DNA from: Weissella diestrammenae
Lineage (GTDB): Bacteria > Bacillota > Bacilli > Lactobacillales > Lactobacillaceae
Direction: 5' to 3'
Assembly: GCF_014397255.1 (NCBI RefSeq)
Contig: NZ_CP060724.1
Coordinates: 1,302,001 to 1,366,000 of the forward strand
Length of the DNA stretch: 64,000 nt
Shown here: positions 27,038 through 36,254 of the stretch, piece after piece
How positions within the stretch are numbered: position 1 is the first letter of the stretch
Layout of the letters: the number at the start of each line of letters is the position of its first letter
Notes under the pieces: generated by a model
What the model saw: the letters and a program-made list of their open reading frames with translations, nothing else
Database searches by the model: none
What the model was told of the DNA's origin: nothing
Program-made: the position numbers and the translations under genes

Positions 27038-28411
27038 ATGGCAGTTCAAAACGAACAACAGAATAGCGGGCTCGAAGTCTCGTTGTCATGGCGAGAGCGA
27101 ATTGGAGTTAGCGCGTACGGATTTGGCGGTAATTTGTTATGGACCGCGTTGACATCATATATTTTATTCTTTTACACTGATGTGATTGGCGTGGAAGCAG
27201 TTGCCATTGGAACGATGATGTTATTTGTCAGAATTCTTGATGGTGGTGCGGATATTGTGATGGGTATTATTGTTGATAAAACAAAATCAAAATATGGAAA
27301 AGCTCGGCCATGGATCAAGTGGTTGGCTATACCATTTGGGCTGAGTTTTATGATGTTGTTCGCTGTGCCTGACTTGGGGCCATCAGGAACGTTCATTTAT
27401 GTGACGGTGACATACGTGTTAGTTAATTTAATTTACACAGCTATCACGATTCCTGCAACGACATTAATGGCCTTAGTGACCAAAAATCAATATGAACGTG
27501 CGTTGTTGAATATTATTGGGACAGTCGTGTCAACGATTGCCAGCTTGCTTGTGCTTACTGTTACATTACCAATGGTTAAGGCTTTTGGTAATGGAAAGAT
27601 GGGATGGCTAATTACTTTCATTATCTTTGGTGTAATCGCAATCTTCTTATATTTCTGGACTTTTTTTGCAAGTACTGAACGGGTTACAGAGGCAAAGAAA
27701 TCTAATGAAAATGTGCCTTTGAAACAAGGCTTGAAGGCACTGTTCTCTAATAAATATTGGGTGCTCATTACGATTCTTTTAATTATGGCTTTCTTAAATA
27801 TGGGAATTAGTGGCAGTGTTGCCTTGTATTTCACAACATACGTCATGAAAAATGCAGAATTCATTGGTGTGATTTCAATTGCTTCACGTATCCCGAGTGT
27901 TCTGGTGCTTGCCATAGCTTGTGCGCCATTGGTTAAACGATTTGGTAAGCGAAATGTCGTCATGGCAGGATCTGGAATTGCTGTCATTGGAAGACTTGTG
28001 ATGTTGATTGATTTGACAAGTCCAATTGTAATTATTGTTGCAAGTATTATTTTAGGTATTGGTGGTGGTATGTTGGGCGCAGGATCATATGCGTTCTTAT
28101 CAGATACCGTTGAATATGGTGAGTGGAAATCAGGTGTCCGGACAGAGGGACTTGTATTTAGTGCATCTAGCTTTGGATTGAAGGTTGGTGCCGGTTTGGC
28201 TACAGCAATTGTAGGTTGGTGCCTTGCATACTTTGGTTATAAGAGTGGAACGGCGGTTCAATCAGACCGTGCAATTGAGGGAATTAAATTCTTATATATC
28301 TGGGTACCAATGGCGTTTAGTGTCTTGCAGATGGTTATTTTGTATTTCTACGATTTAGATAAAATTTATCCTCAAATTATGTCAGATTTAGATGTCCGTA
28401 ATGCTGAATAA
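27038..28411 (+). CDS. GPH family glycoside:cation symporter (XylP/XynP-like)
   Basis: A 457-residue twelve-helix MFS transporter of the glycoside-pentoside-hexuronide group. WRERIGVSAYGFGGNLLW at the N-terminus, DGGADIVMG and DKTKSKYGKARPWI after helix 2, and the mid-protein loop with LKALFSNKYW are typical. ATG 27038 has GGAATTGATAGGT upstream; ATG 27017 lacks a site. The GH43 gene follows by 11 bases, so the pair imports and splits xylo-oligosaccharides or related pentosides. cre control is indicated. Confidence 0.9.
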   Translation: MAVQNEQQNSGLEVSLSWRERIGVSAYGFGGNLLWTALTSYILFFYTDVIGVEAVAIGTMMLFVRILDGGADIVMGIIVDKTKSKYGKARPWIKWLAIPFGLSFMMLFAVPDLGPSGTFIYVTVTYVLVNLIYTAITIPATTLMALVTKNQYERALLNIIGTVVSTIASLLVLTVTLPMVKAFGNGKMGWLITFIIFGVIAIFLYFWTFFASTERVTEAKKSNENVPLKQGLKALFSNKYWVLITILLIMAFLNMGISGSVALYFTTYVMKNAEFIGVISIASRIPSVLVLAIACAPLVKRFGKRNVVMAGSGIAVIGRLVMLIDLTSPIVIIVASIILGIGGGMLGAGSYAFLSDTVEYGEWKSGVRTEGLVFSASSFGLKVGAGLATAIVGWCLAYFGYKSGTAVQSDRAIEGIKFLYIWVPMAFSVLQMVILYFYDLDKIYPQIMSDLDVRNAE

Positions 28412-28422
28412 GAGGTTAGAAA

Positions 28423-29967
28423 ATGGCTATAAAAACGTATACGAATCCAATTATCAAAGGCTTTTACCCGGATCCAAGTATTTGTAAGCGAGGAAATGAT
28501 TATTTTTTGGTTAATTCATCGTTTGGTTATACACCGGGAATTCCGTTGTTTCATAGCACTGATTTAGTTAATTGGACACAAATTGGTAATTGTTTGGAAA
28601 ATGAAAGTGCAGTTGATTTGACGGGAAGTCCATCATCTGGTGGCATATTTGCGCCAACGATTCGTTATCATGAAGGTATGTTTTATGTGATTGTGACGAA
28701 TGCAGCAACTAGAGAAAATTTCTTTATTCGTAGTTCGAATCCATATGAAGGTTGGTCAGTACCAATTCTTGTACCAGAATGGGGTGGTATCGACCCGTCA
28801 CTATTTTTTGATGATGATGGCAAGGTCTATATTCAAGGTACCGAGAATTTCTTTACAGATGAGGTGTCAGGAATTTATCAGGCACAAATTGATTTAGAAA
28901 ATGGTAATTTATTATCTGAAAGAAAATTAATTTGTGCAGGTACAGGGGGTGCTTCCCCTGAAGGACCACATATCTATAAGCTAAATGGATACTATTATCT
29001 TTTATTGGCTGAAGGTGGAACGGAATATGCACATATGGTGACATTATTCCGAAGTCAAGATGTGAATGGACCATACATGCCATATAAGGATAATCCAATT
29101 CTTTCGAACAGAAGTATCGAAAATACCCTTCAATGTATAGGCCATGCCGACCTAATTGTTGATCAAAATAATCGCCCTTGGATTGTATGTTTGGGTGTCC
29201 GGGCACAAAGAGGCCATTCAAAATATCATCATTTAGGCCGCGAAACGATGCTTGTGCCGTTAAAATGGGACGAAGAAGGGTGGCCGACATTTATTAATAG
29301 TCGAGCAGTTAATACCGTTATGGAAGGCATGCTGACGAATGAGCAACAAGAAAAAAATAACAGTTTTAATATTGATTTTACTCAGACAAATATGATACCT
29401 AAAAATTGGGTTTATCTGAGAAATCCAGTTTTTGAAAATTATTCATTCACTAGCCGGGGACTTGCCTTAAATAATGCGACAAATTCTTTATCAACAGATG
29501 ATTCAATCACATTTGTAGGATTTAGACAGACTGAGTTTAATACGAATTTATCAATTAATCTAGCAATTAATCAATCAGCTACTGGCGATTCTGAATCTGG
29601 GCTCACCGTTTATATGTCAAAAAGGTTCCACTATGATTTAGGCATCGTTAAAGAGCAAGGTGACTATTATCTTATATTTAGGAGAACAATTGGGTATCTA
29701 GACACGATTATCAAAAAGGTGCCAATTAATAGCACAGACAATATCGCATTAAAATTAATTTCAGATTCAACGGATTATAAGTTTGGTGCGTTAATTAATG
29801 GGAATATGATTGATATGGGCATTGCAGAAAGTTTGTTCTTGGCGCCCGAGGTTACGAATACATTTACCGGCGTTATGTATGGCTTATATGCAACGGAGCT
29901 ACAGAAATTAATTCCAGAGCAAAATCTATGTGATATTCAAAATGTTTCATACTCAGAATGGACTTAG
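28423..29967 (+). CDS. GH43 beta-xylosidase / alpha-arabinofuranosidase
   Basis: A 514-residue inverting glycosidase. In the five-bladed propeller the catalytic base Asp lies in GFYPDPSIC, the pKa modulator Asp in GGIDPSLFFDDDG and the acid Glu in ASPEGPHIYK. After residue 320 a beta-sandwich domain follows (FRQTEFNT and the like), as in XynB-type enzymes. No signal peptide, so it is intracellular, matching the upstream symporter. AAGAGG precedes the ATG. A strong terminator follows. Confidence 0.93.
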   Translation: MAIKTYTNPIIKGFYPDPSICKRGNDYFLVNSSFGYTPGIPLFHSTDLVNWTQIGNCLENESAVDLTGSPSSGGIFAPTIRYHEGMFYVIVTNAATRENFFIRSSNPYEGWSVPILVPEWGGIDPSLFFDDDGKVYIQGTENFFTDEVSGIYQAQIDLENGNLLSERKLICAGTGGASPEGPHIYKLNGYYYLLLAEGGTEYAHMVTLFRSQDVNGPYMPYKDNPILSNRSIENTLQCIGHADLIVDQNNRPWIVCLGVRAQRGHSKYHHLGRETMLVPLKWDEEGWPTFINSRAVNTVMEGMLTNEQQEKNNSFNIDFTQTNMIPKNWVYLRNPVFENYSFTSRGLALNNATNSLSTDDSITFVGFRQTEFNTNLSINLAINQSATGDSESGLTVYMSKRFHYDLGIVKEQGDYYLIFRRTIGYLDTIIKKVPINSTDNIALKLISDSTDYKFGALINGNMIDMGIAESLFLAPEVTNTFTGVMYGLYATELQKLIPEQNLCDIQNVSYSEWT

Positions 29968-30033
29968 TTTTTGACGTGAATGAAGTTCTTATACGTAGAA
30001 TAAATATCAAAATCTAAAATGAATTTTCTTGTT

Positions 30034-30072
30034 AGAATCATTTAGCATAAAACGTGCTAAATGATTCTTTTT
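30034..30072 (+). terminator. Rho-independent terminator after the xylosidase
   Basis: AGAATCATTTAGCA pairs perfectly with TGCTAAATGATTCT around seven bases, then TTTT. Confidence 0.92.
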
Positions 30073-30232
30073 GTTATTATCAACGGCGATTATGGATTTC
30101 ATGTTTTAAATGCTATCGCGAGAGGTAGGCGATGGTTAGAGCTACAATTTCTGAATACGAAGTAAGTCAGAATACAGCATAATAAAAAAGAACCAAAATA
30201 TTTATTTGGTTGGTGAATGGTATGATTTACGT

Positions 30233-30937
30233 ATGTTAATTTATCTTATTTTTTTATTAGGTGCCTTTGTGAGATGTGTTTTCGGTTTCGGGGAAGCTTT
30301 GGTGACTACACCGTTATTGCTACTATTGGCATATAATCCACAACATGCGATGGCAATCATTGGTATTATTGGCTTTGTGTTGGCTTTGCCAACGATGTTT
30401 CAGAATTATCAATTAATTGATGGCCATTTAATTTGGCGCCTACTCATTGGTGCCGTTTTTGGTGTGCCGATAGGACTGTTGTTTTTGAAATTTGGAAATG
30501 TGGTGCTATTAAAAAAGGGGATAGGTCTGTTGCTCATTTTTTATGGGGTGATTAACCTGATGCCTAAATTAGTGTCTGATCGAGAAATCAGGCTATCAAG
30601 TGTATTTGTTGGTGTGGTTTCGGGCTTTTTGGGTGGTGCTATTAATACGCATGGTGCACCAATTGCAATATACGGCCGTTTGAAGAACTGGTCGCCTGAA
30701 TATTTACGGACTAATTTACAAACGTACTTTGGTATTGTTGGTCTGGTGATTATTATTGGACAAGGTTTATCTGGATTATGGGATGCAACAGTTTTTTGGA
30801 CTTTGTTACGTCTGATTCCGGGCTTAATGATTGTGGCGGTATTTGCTGAATTAACCGTCAAATATGTTAACCCCAAACAATTAACTCAGTATTTACTCTA
30901 TTTTTTTATTGTTATTGGCGGGATAATGTTGTTTTAA
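30233..30937 (+). CDS. TauE/SafE family sulfite-exporter-like membrane protein
   Basis: A 234-residue protein with seven or eight helices. The duplicated TauE signature is visible as GAFVRCVFGFGEALVTTPLLLLL at the N-terminus and GVVSGFLGGAINTHGAPIAIY in the middle. Family members export sulfite, sulfoacetate or other anions; the substrate here is unknown. The ATG at 30233 has only a weak GGTGA site; TTG 30206 is an alternative. Monocistronic. Confidence 0.85.
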   Translation: MLIYLIFLLGAFVRCVFGFGEALVTTPLLLLLAYNPQHAMAIIGIIGFVLALPTMFQNYQLIDGHLIWRLLIGAVFGVPIGLLFLKFGNVVLLKKGIGLLLIFYGVINLMPKLVSDREIRLSSVFVGVVSGFLGGAINTHGAPIAIYGRLKNWSPEYLRTNLQTYFGIVGLVIIIGQGLSGLWDATVFWTLLRLIPGLMIVAVFAELTVKYVNPKQLTQYLLYFFIVIGGIMLF

Positions 30938-30975
30938 ATCATGGGCAGTCGTTAGAATAAGTTGATAAAGTTAGT

Positions 30976-31004
30976 TTGCAAACAAATTAAGTTTAATCTA
31001 TAAT
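30976..31004 (+). promoter_or_regulatory. Sigma-A promoter
   Basis: TTGCAA and TATAAT with a 17-base spacer. It points toward the doubtful small ORF at 31094. Confidence 0.55.
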
Positions 31005-31093
31005 GAATTAGGTTAAATCTAACTATACATATGCACGTTGAAATAGTTGAGATTGCAAATAAATAGTCTGAATGACAGAAAGCTTGAAAAGCC

Positions 31094-31321
31094 ATGAAAA
31101 GTCAAAAACAAATTCCAGCCATGTCGATGATGGCCATTGGCAGCGTCTTGTATACTGCTTATTTAAACCAATCACCGGTGCAAATTCAAACTCAAAGACA
31201 GGAGAATCAACTACTCCCAGAAGTTATTTCTGGACTTGTTCGCGGATATGGTGAAAAAGATATCTATGTTGGGGATGTGCCCATCAGGATGAGTAATTTA
31301 CGATGGGCAGCACTCTCCTAA
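31094..31321 (+). CDS. 75-residue hypothetical protein (doubtful)
   Basis: An open frame between a sigma-A promoter and a terminator, which supports transcription. The product has no membrane segment of note and no known motif, and the ribosome site (GAAAAG) is poor. It could be a small gene, a gene remnant or a non-coding transcript. Confidence 0.3.
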   Translation: MKSQKQIPAMSMMAIGSVLYTAYLNQSPVQIQTQRQENQLLPEVISGLVRGYGEKDIYVGDVPIRMSNLRWAALS

Positions 31322-31370
31322 GTATCAATAAGATAGGCCTGAATTGAATATTGTATTATCACTAACTAAG

Positions 31371-31425
31371 AAAAGCAACTCGAGTCCCGGTAGATGTTTA
31401 AACCGGTTCAAGTTGCTTTTTATTA
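31371..31425. terminator. Bidirectional terminator
   Basis: AAAAGCAACT/AGTTGCTTTT with an inner CCGGT/ACCGG stem, followed by T residues. It serves the 31000 transcript. Confidence 0.8.
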
Positions 31426-31532
31426 CTTAATTGGTGATTTATTTTCTTTTTTAATCGATAATTTTCAGAAATGATTGCTGGAAAAGTCAATTGTCAGTGA
31501 TACTTTTCAACATGGACAGTCAATCCCAAAAA

Positions 31533-31790
31533 TTATTTGAAACGGCTAACTTTTTTAAGCATCATTGGATAAGATGCTTTTAGAATGAATTTTTTGATCG
31601 CTGACATTTCATTGGCGTCAAGGCCCTTTTTTCCAATAACCAGCATTTCTTCAAATGATAAATCAGGCTGAGTAAATTGACCGTCTTGAAAGCAGTAATG
31701 ACAGTAAGTATTACTCAATGTACCATCTTGATTAGTGCCTCGATTATCGGTTGTTAGAGGCATAGCACAACTTTGGCAGAATTTTTCCAT
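31533..31790 (-). CDS. Small zinc-ribbon protein
   Basis: An 85-residue protein with CQSCAMPL at residues 5-12 and CHYC near residue 30, the four-cysteine layout of the Zn_ribbon_2 (PF12674-like) family, followed by a helical FEEMLVIGKKGLDANEMSAIKK segment. AAGGAG precedes the ATG on the minus strand. Members are of unknown function and often annotated as transcriptional-regulator-like. Confidence 0.8.
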   Translation of the reverse strand: MEKFCQSCAMPLTTDNRGTNQDGTLSNTYCHYCFQDGQFTQPDLSFEEMLVIGKKGLDANEMSAIKKFILKASYPMMLKKVSRFK

Positions 31791-32095
31791 GATTAAGCTC
31801 CTTAATGTTTTTTTAATATGTTGAGCTTATTGTAACATTGTTGATGTTCTATGTATGCTTTAATCTCGTCAATTATTCCTTATTATATTTAAATATACAT
31901 ATGAAAAAAATCATTCTGATGAAAATCGTGATCTAGATTGAAACAAATTAGCACTAGATGAGAATCGGGTGACATGGTTAATTTGTATGCCGTTAATTGT
32001 TCGTATACTTGATGATAAGTTGAATCATTGGTTGATTCTGTATTCAAGGTGTACACTACTTCTAATTATATGATTTACATCAAGGGAGGCTTGTT
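31791..32095. other. Intergenic, no gene seen
   Basis: AT-rich spacer upstream of the esterase gene. No ORF with a ribosome site and no clear repeat. Confidence 0.4.
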
Positions 32096-32907
32096 GTGGC
32101 ACTATTATCAGTCAATTACTATTCAGAAGTTTTACATATGGCACGTGAAATGGTTGTTATTTTACCAGAATTATCAGATCGTAACCCGCTGTGGACACCC
32201 GATATGTTGAATGATATACCAGTCATCTACTTACTACATGGCATGTCTGAAAATCAGACGACATGGACGCGGCGAACGAATATTGAACGGCTTGTCGAAC
32301 GAACATGTGTCGCCATTGTGATGCCAGCGACGGATATGGCATGGTATACGAATACAACGTATGGTATGAACTATTATGATGCCATAGCAAATGAATTACC
32401 AGAAAAAATTGCAACGTTATTTCCGCAAATATCCAAAAAGAGAGAGAAGAATTTTATTGTCGGCTTATCAATGGGGGGTATGGTGCATTTAAAATTGCAT
32501 TCACAACACAAAGGTATAGTTACGCTGCGTCATTGTCTGGGGCATTAGTTGGTGGGGAAATTGAACCCTATCGACGCTTGTTATCAGAAAAGTCGAGTCC
32601 GCAAATTAGTCAGTATTGGCGAGGTGTGTTTGGCGATTTGACTCATTTTGAAGATTCTGAAAATGATTTGTTGGCATTAGCGCAAAGGGAGGTGCTACGT
32701 CCCAAGCTATTCGCATGGATTGGAACACAAGATTTTTTACTAGAAACGAATGAAATTTTGGTACCTAAACTAAAAGCGCTTCAATATGATATTGTCTATG
32801 AGAAAGGGCCAGGAAAGCACGAATGGTATTATTGGAATCAACAGATTGACCGGGTTTTGTCGTGGTTACCGATTCAGTATCAACACGAGGAAAGATTAAC
32901 ACGGTAG
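32096..32907 (+). pseudogene. estA: Tributyrin-esterase-like alpha/beta hydrolase, frameshifted
   Basis: Translation from GTG 32096 (AAGGGAGG upstream) gives the first half of an EstA/FrmB-type esterase: VIYLLHGMSENQTTW and the nucleophile elbow GLSMGG. At the six-G run 32473-32478 the frame is lost. Adding one G restores GLSMGGYGAFKIAF and joins the second open frame, SLSGALVGGEIEPY to the end, which carries the catalytic Asp (GTQDFLL) and His (KHEWYYW). Intact length would be about 270 residues, normal for the family. Either a one-base deletion or a homopolymer sequencing error. Confidence 0.85.
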
Positions 32908-32981
32908 AGAATCTTTGGAGCTATAGGGGATGAATATTTTTTTCTTGCTTTAGTACGTATGTATGTAAATTATTTTAAGCA

Positions 32982-33009
32982 TTGACATCTATATAGATAG
33001 TGGTACATT
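32982..33009 (+). promoter_or_regulatory. Promoter of the candidate small RNA
   Basis: A perfect TTGACA (32982-32987), 16-base spacer and TACATT (33004-33009). Confidence 0.65.
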
Positions 33010-33014
33010 AGTAA

Positions 33015-33028
33015 TGTAAACGGTTACA
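33015..33028. promoter_or_regulatory. cre site overlapping the sRNA transcription start
   Basis: TGTAAACGGTTACA is almost a perfect palindrome and fits the cre consensus TGWAANCGNTNWCA. It begins six bases after the -10 box. Confidence 0.75.
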
Positions 33029-33094
33029 TGTAGACATGACATGCCTCGATTTACATTTCTAAATTATGCGGAGAACAGCAATGTTCTTGAGAAA

Positions 33095-33126
33095 ACCGAG
33101 TCAGCCTCCAGGCACTCGGTTTTTTT
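33095..33126 (+). terminator. Terminator of the candidate sRNA
   Basis: ACCGAGT/ACTCGGT stem with an inner GCC/GGC step and seven T. The loop region holds CCTCC. Confidence 0.9.
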
Positions 33127-33209
33127 AGTAGCAAGCCGGTCAACACCTAAAAATTAACATGTTAAAATAAATGACAAATGATATGTATAGATTTAGGAGA
33201 TTTGAATCA

Positions 33210-33857
33210 ATGAATAAACTGGTTTTACCAACCCATCCTGAAAATATTATTCCGATGGAAAATTATATGAAGGGAAATTTTAGATTTTTAGGGGTGAAAA
33301 CGCCAGAACGACGAACGTTATCAAAACCGTTACTCAAGGCCAGTCGATCATGGTCTGAGGCCCTTATTTTAGAGCAAGTGAATGGTTATTGGCAACGGCC
33401 GGAGCGTGAATACCAACTAATTGCAATGGATATTCTAGTGCATAACTATCGCCGATTAGGGGCACAAACGTTGGATGAAATTAGTCAATTTGTTGACGAT
33501 CATCCTTGGTGGGATTCAATTGATACATTACGTAAAATAATTGGTTTGATTTTAAGACATCAACCAGAAATTTGGGCGTATTGGTCGCAATATTATTTGA
33601 CGCATGATAGCTTTTGGGGACGTCGGATTGCGATTACGTTGCAATTACAATTTAAGGAAAAAACAGATTTAGTTTATTTGAGCACTGCAATAGAAAATGA
33701 CATTCAAACGGACGAGTTTTTTATTCAAAAAGCAATTGGTTGGGCATTGCGAGAGTATGCCAAGACTGATGCCCAATGGGTGACTACTTTTATTGCGCAA
33801 CACCCCTTATTATCAAATTTGGCCGTACGAGAGGCAACCAAAAATCTCTCACATTAA
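33210..33857 (+). CDS. DNA alkylation repair protein (AlkD-like HEAT-repeat glycosylase)
   Basis: A 215-residue all-helical protein. MENYMKGNFRFLGVKTPERR, WQRPEREYQLIAMDIL, HPWWDSIDTL and SFWGRRIAITLQL are hallmark segments of the AlkC/AlkD family, in which the Trp and Asp residues of the second and third repeats contact the lesion. The enzyme removes bulky alkylated bases such as 3- and 7-methylpurines. ATG 33210 has TTAGGAG upstream; the in-frame ATG at 33171 lacks a site. Monocistronic. Confidence 0.88.
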   Translation: MNKLVLPTHPENIIPMENYMKGNFRFLGVKTPERRTLSKPLLKASRSWSEALILEQVNGYWQRPEREYQLIAMDILVHNYRRLGAQTLDEISQFVDDHPWWDSIDTLRKIIGLILRHQPEIWAYWSQYYLTHDSFWGRRIAITLQLQFKEKTDLVYLSTAIENDIQTDEFFIQKAIGWALREYAKTDAQWVTTFIAQHPLLSNLAVREATKNLSH

Positions 33858-33909
33858 ACGATTGATTGAGCAGGAAAAGTTGCCATATCAATAGCCGAAG
33901 GAGTCATCT

Positions 33910-34296
33910 TTAATGGATAGCTTGCCATGCCAGTTTGTGGGCACCCTGATTTTCTTTTTCAGGTACCCATTGATTGATGACAAGTGGATAATTATTTTGT
34001 AAATGAATCAATTCAATTAATAATTTTGGATAGGCAGTGGAAAATTCTTTACCTAAACTGTCACTTAAAATCCGAGAATCTGTAAAAAACATAATTGTTT
34101 CTGAGCCATCACAATAATCGATCAGTGCTTTAAAACCAGCAATGGCAGCCAGGAATTCAGCTTGATGGTTATCGATATGATCAGGTAATGGTTGATGAAT
34201 TTGAATTTGAGTTTGATTTTTAATGATTAAAATTCCAGCACCACTTTTTTGGTCGGTCATGCGTGTCGCCGCATCTGAATAGAGCTTGATGAGCAT
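33910..34296 (-). CDS. Ribonuclease HI family protein (YpdQ/YpeP-like)
   Basis: A 128-residue RNase H fold: the first catalytic Asp in LYSDAAT (residue 8), Glu47 in HQAEFLAA, and Asp in FFTDSR (near 72). The last acidic residue is not obvious in the NQGAHKLAWQAI end. It resembles the short RNase H-like proteins next to ebsA in lactobacilli. It lies divergently from ebsA with 82 bases between them. Activity on RNA:DNA hybrids is inferred. Confidence 0.85.
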   Translation of the reverse strand: MLIKLYSDAATRMTDQKSGAGILIIKNQTQIQIHQPLPDHIDNHQAEFLAAIAGFKALIDYCDGSETIMFFTDSRILSDSLGKEFSTAYPKLLIELIHLQNNYPLVINQWVPEKENQGAHKLAWQAIH

Positions 34297-34378
34297 GTTT
34301 GTTACCTCGATTCTCTGGTATAATTTTAAGGTAGTGATGATAAATTATTATATAGAAAATAATTGAGGAGGACAAATA

Positions 34379-34759
34379 ATGAAGGGACATTATCAACCGG
34401 CTGGAATGGTCGGAATGGTTAATTGGGCTTGGATTTTGATGATAGGACTAGCAGCGTTAATCATGCAGCTTGAAGTGACGCATATTAATGTTTGGTCGGT
34501 CACGTTATTATTTGTTTTTTTGATCACATTAACAATCGCAATTTTAAGGCGAAAAATTATTGTGGATAAACAATATATACATTTAACACAGTTATTTAGT
34601 GCGAGTCGATTATCAGTTCGTTTGAGTGAAGTTGAGCACGTGCAATTTACGCGTCACGGGGTATTGTTTGATTACAATGATGATGCTTATAACATATTAT
34701 TGTCTACAAAAATGCGCCAGTTATTAAAAGAAAAATTAGGGGAACAAGATGACAAGTGA
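34379..34759 (+). CDS. ebsA: EbsA family protein
   Basis: A 126-residue protein with two N-terminal helices (MVNWAWILMIGLAALIMQ and WSVTLLFVFLITLTIAI) and a cytoplasmic beta-rich domain (IIVDKQYIHLTQLF, VLFDYNDDAYNILL). The family was first named in enterococcal aggregation-substance work; the molecular role is not established. GAGGAGG precedes the ATG. The end overlaps rluD by 11 bases. Confidence 0.85.
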   Translation: MKGHYQPAGMVGMVNWAWILMIGLAALIMQLEVTHINVWSVTLLFVFLITLTIAILRRKIIVDKQYIHLTQLFSASRLSVRLSEVEHVQFTRHGVLFDYNDDAYNILLSTKMRQLLKEKLGEQDDK

Positions 34760-35669
34760 GACGTTTATCGTCAATGAAAAGATTGGTCGGTTAGATAAGA
34801 CCATTGTAAGTTATTTACCACAACATTCACGGTCACAAATTAGTGAGTGGATTAAGCAAGAACTAGTAACTGTTAATGGTCAGCTAAAAAAGCCAAAGTA
34901 CACACCTGTGATTGGGGATGAAGTGACGGTGACTATTCCAGATCCAGTTGTCATTGATTTAAAGCCGGAAAACATTCCGCTTGATATTATTTATGAGGAT
35001 GATGATTTATTAGTTGTCAATAAACCCAAGGGCATGGTAGTTCATCCATCAGTTGGGCATGAGAATGGCACATTAGTGAATGCATTAATGTATCATACCC
35101 CCTTGTCACAGATTAATGGTGTTTTTCGGCCGGGCATTGTGCACCGTATTGATAAAGACACATCAGGTTTGTTGATGGTTGCTAAAAATGACAAAGCCCA
35201 TGAAGCTTTGTCAGCGGATTTGAAGGAAAAAAAAAATCTACGTGAGTATATCGCACTTGTTCATGGTGAATTTAAAGAAAATTCTGGTACCATTAAAGCC
35301 CCCATTGGACGTTCAAGCAGCGATCGCAAGAAACAAGCAGTTGTACCAAATGGGCGCGAGGCAGTCACACATTTTAAAGTATTAAAGCGCTATGTTGGAT
35401 ATACTTTGTTGTCAGTCAAATTAGAGACTGGGCGGACACATCAAATTCGTGTGCATATGGCATATATTGGGCATCCTGTTGCAGGTGACCCATTGTATGG
35501 CCCTAAAAAGACGTTACCAGGAAATGGTCAATATCTACATGCACATACATTAGGGTTAACGCAACCAACTAGTGGTAAAGAATTGATTTTTGAAGCACCA
35601 TTACCACAAGATTTTAATGATGTATTAGCTGATTTAGAGCCATATAGTAATCAGACAAGTGAGGACTAA
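34749..35669 (+). CDS. rluD: RluA/RluD family 23S rRNA pseudouridine synthase
   Basis: A 306-residue enzyme. An N-terminal S4 domain ([19 protein letters not shown]) binds RNA. The catalytic domain shows [13 protein letters not shown] and [16 protein letters not shown], where the Asp of HRIDKDTSG is the nucleophile, and [17 protein letters not shown]. The product isomerises uridines in 23S rRNA. GGGGAACAAG precedes the ATG. It is in the ebsA-rluD-pyrR order common in this group. Confidence 0.93.
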   Translation: MTSETFIVNEKIGRLDKTIVSYLPQHSRSQISEWIKQELVTVNGQLKKPKYTPVIGDEVTVTIPDPVVIDLKPENIPLDIIYEDDDLLVVNKPKGMVVHPSVGHENGTLVNALMYHTPLSQINGVFRPGIVHRIDKDTSGLLMVAKNDKAHEALSADLKEKKNLREYIALVHGEFKENSGTIKAPIGRSSSDRKKQAVVPNGREAVTHFKVLKRYVGYTLLSVKLETGRTHQIRVHMAYIGHPVAGDPLYGPKKTLPGNGQYLHAHTLGLTQPTSGKELIFEAPLPQDFNDVLADLEPYSNQTSED

Positions 35670-35673
35670 ATTA

Positions 35674-36189
35674 ATGACAGTAAAAGAAATTGTAGACGCA
35701 ATGTCAATGCAACGAGCATTGACACGTATTACGTATGAAATTATTGAAAAAAATAAAGGTGTTAATAATTTAGTTATTGTGGGAATTAAGACACGGGGTG
35801 TTTTTGTAGCACAACGAATTGCAGAACGTTTGCAACAATTAGAGAATGCAGAAATTCCAGTTGTCGAGTTAGATATTTCAACTTACCGCGATGACACAAA
35901 TGAACGTATCTCACGGGTTAGTGATTTAGGTGTATCGATTGACGATAAACGCATTGTTTTAGTTGATGATGTTTTGTATACGGGTCGGACAATTCGAGCT
36001 GCCTTAGATGCGCTGATGGATAATGGACGACCGGCTGCAGTGAACTTAGCGGTACTTGTGGATCGTGGACACAGAGAATTACCAATTCGGGCTGATTTTG
36101 TTGGGAAAAACATTCCAACGGCTGCGTCTGAACGTATTAAAGTTAAGATGGCTGAGATAGATGGTTTAGATTCGGTTGAAATTATTTAA
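35674..36189 (+). CDS. pyrR: Bifunctional pyr operon regulator / uracil phosphoribosyltransferase
   Basis: A 171-residue PRTase-fold regulator. The PRPP loop [20 protein letters not shown] is near residues 95-114; [17 protein letters not shown] and RISRVSDLG are conserved in PyrR. PyrR binds UMP-loaded pyr leader RNA and terminates transcription. ATG 35674 has GTGAGGA upstream; the earlier in-frame ATG at 35659 overlaps rluD. No PyrR-binding loop is evident between pyrR and carA. Downstream genes are the atypical carA/carB pair. Confidence 0.93.
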   Translation: MTVKEIVDAMSMQRALTRITYEIIEKNKGVNNLVIVGIKTRGVFVAQRIAERLQQLENAEIPVVELDISTYRDDTNERISRVSDLGVSIDDKRIVLVDDVLYTGRTIRAALDALMDNGRPAAVNLAVLVDRGHRELPIRADFVGKNIPTAASERIKVKMAEIDGLDSVEII

Positions 36190-36254
36190 TTCACCCAAGA
36201 ATTAAGAATTGAGATGTCACCAATTAGGTTTTATTTTGGAAAGGAGTCGCCATC

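Larger units (their letters stand above)
33011..33127 (+). ncRNA. Candidate CcpA-controlled small RNA (about 115 nt)
   Basis: A promoter at 32982-33009 and a terminator at 33095-33126 bracket about 115 bases with no substantial ORF. A cre box lies over the predicted start. Inside, GAACA-gcaa-TGTTC forms a small hairpin, and the terminator loop contains CCUCC, complementary to ribosome sites. A 15-codon frame (33080-33127, GGAGAA upstream) runs into the terminator and is probably accidental. No known RNA family is recognised. The RNA would be made when preferred sugar is absent. Confidence 0.55.

Noticed and set aside
33080-33127. 15-codon ORF inside the candidate sRNA
   Set aside because: It has a GGAGAA but its second half is the terminator stem and T run, so coding is probably accidental; kept only as a remark.
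36190-36254. PyrR-dependent attenuator before the carA-like gene
   Set aside because: No PyrR-binding hairpin, antiterminator or terminator could be found in this 65-base gap.
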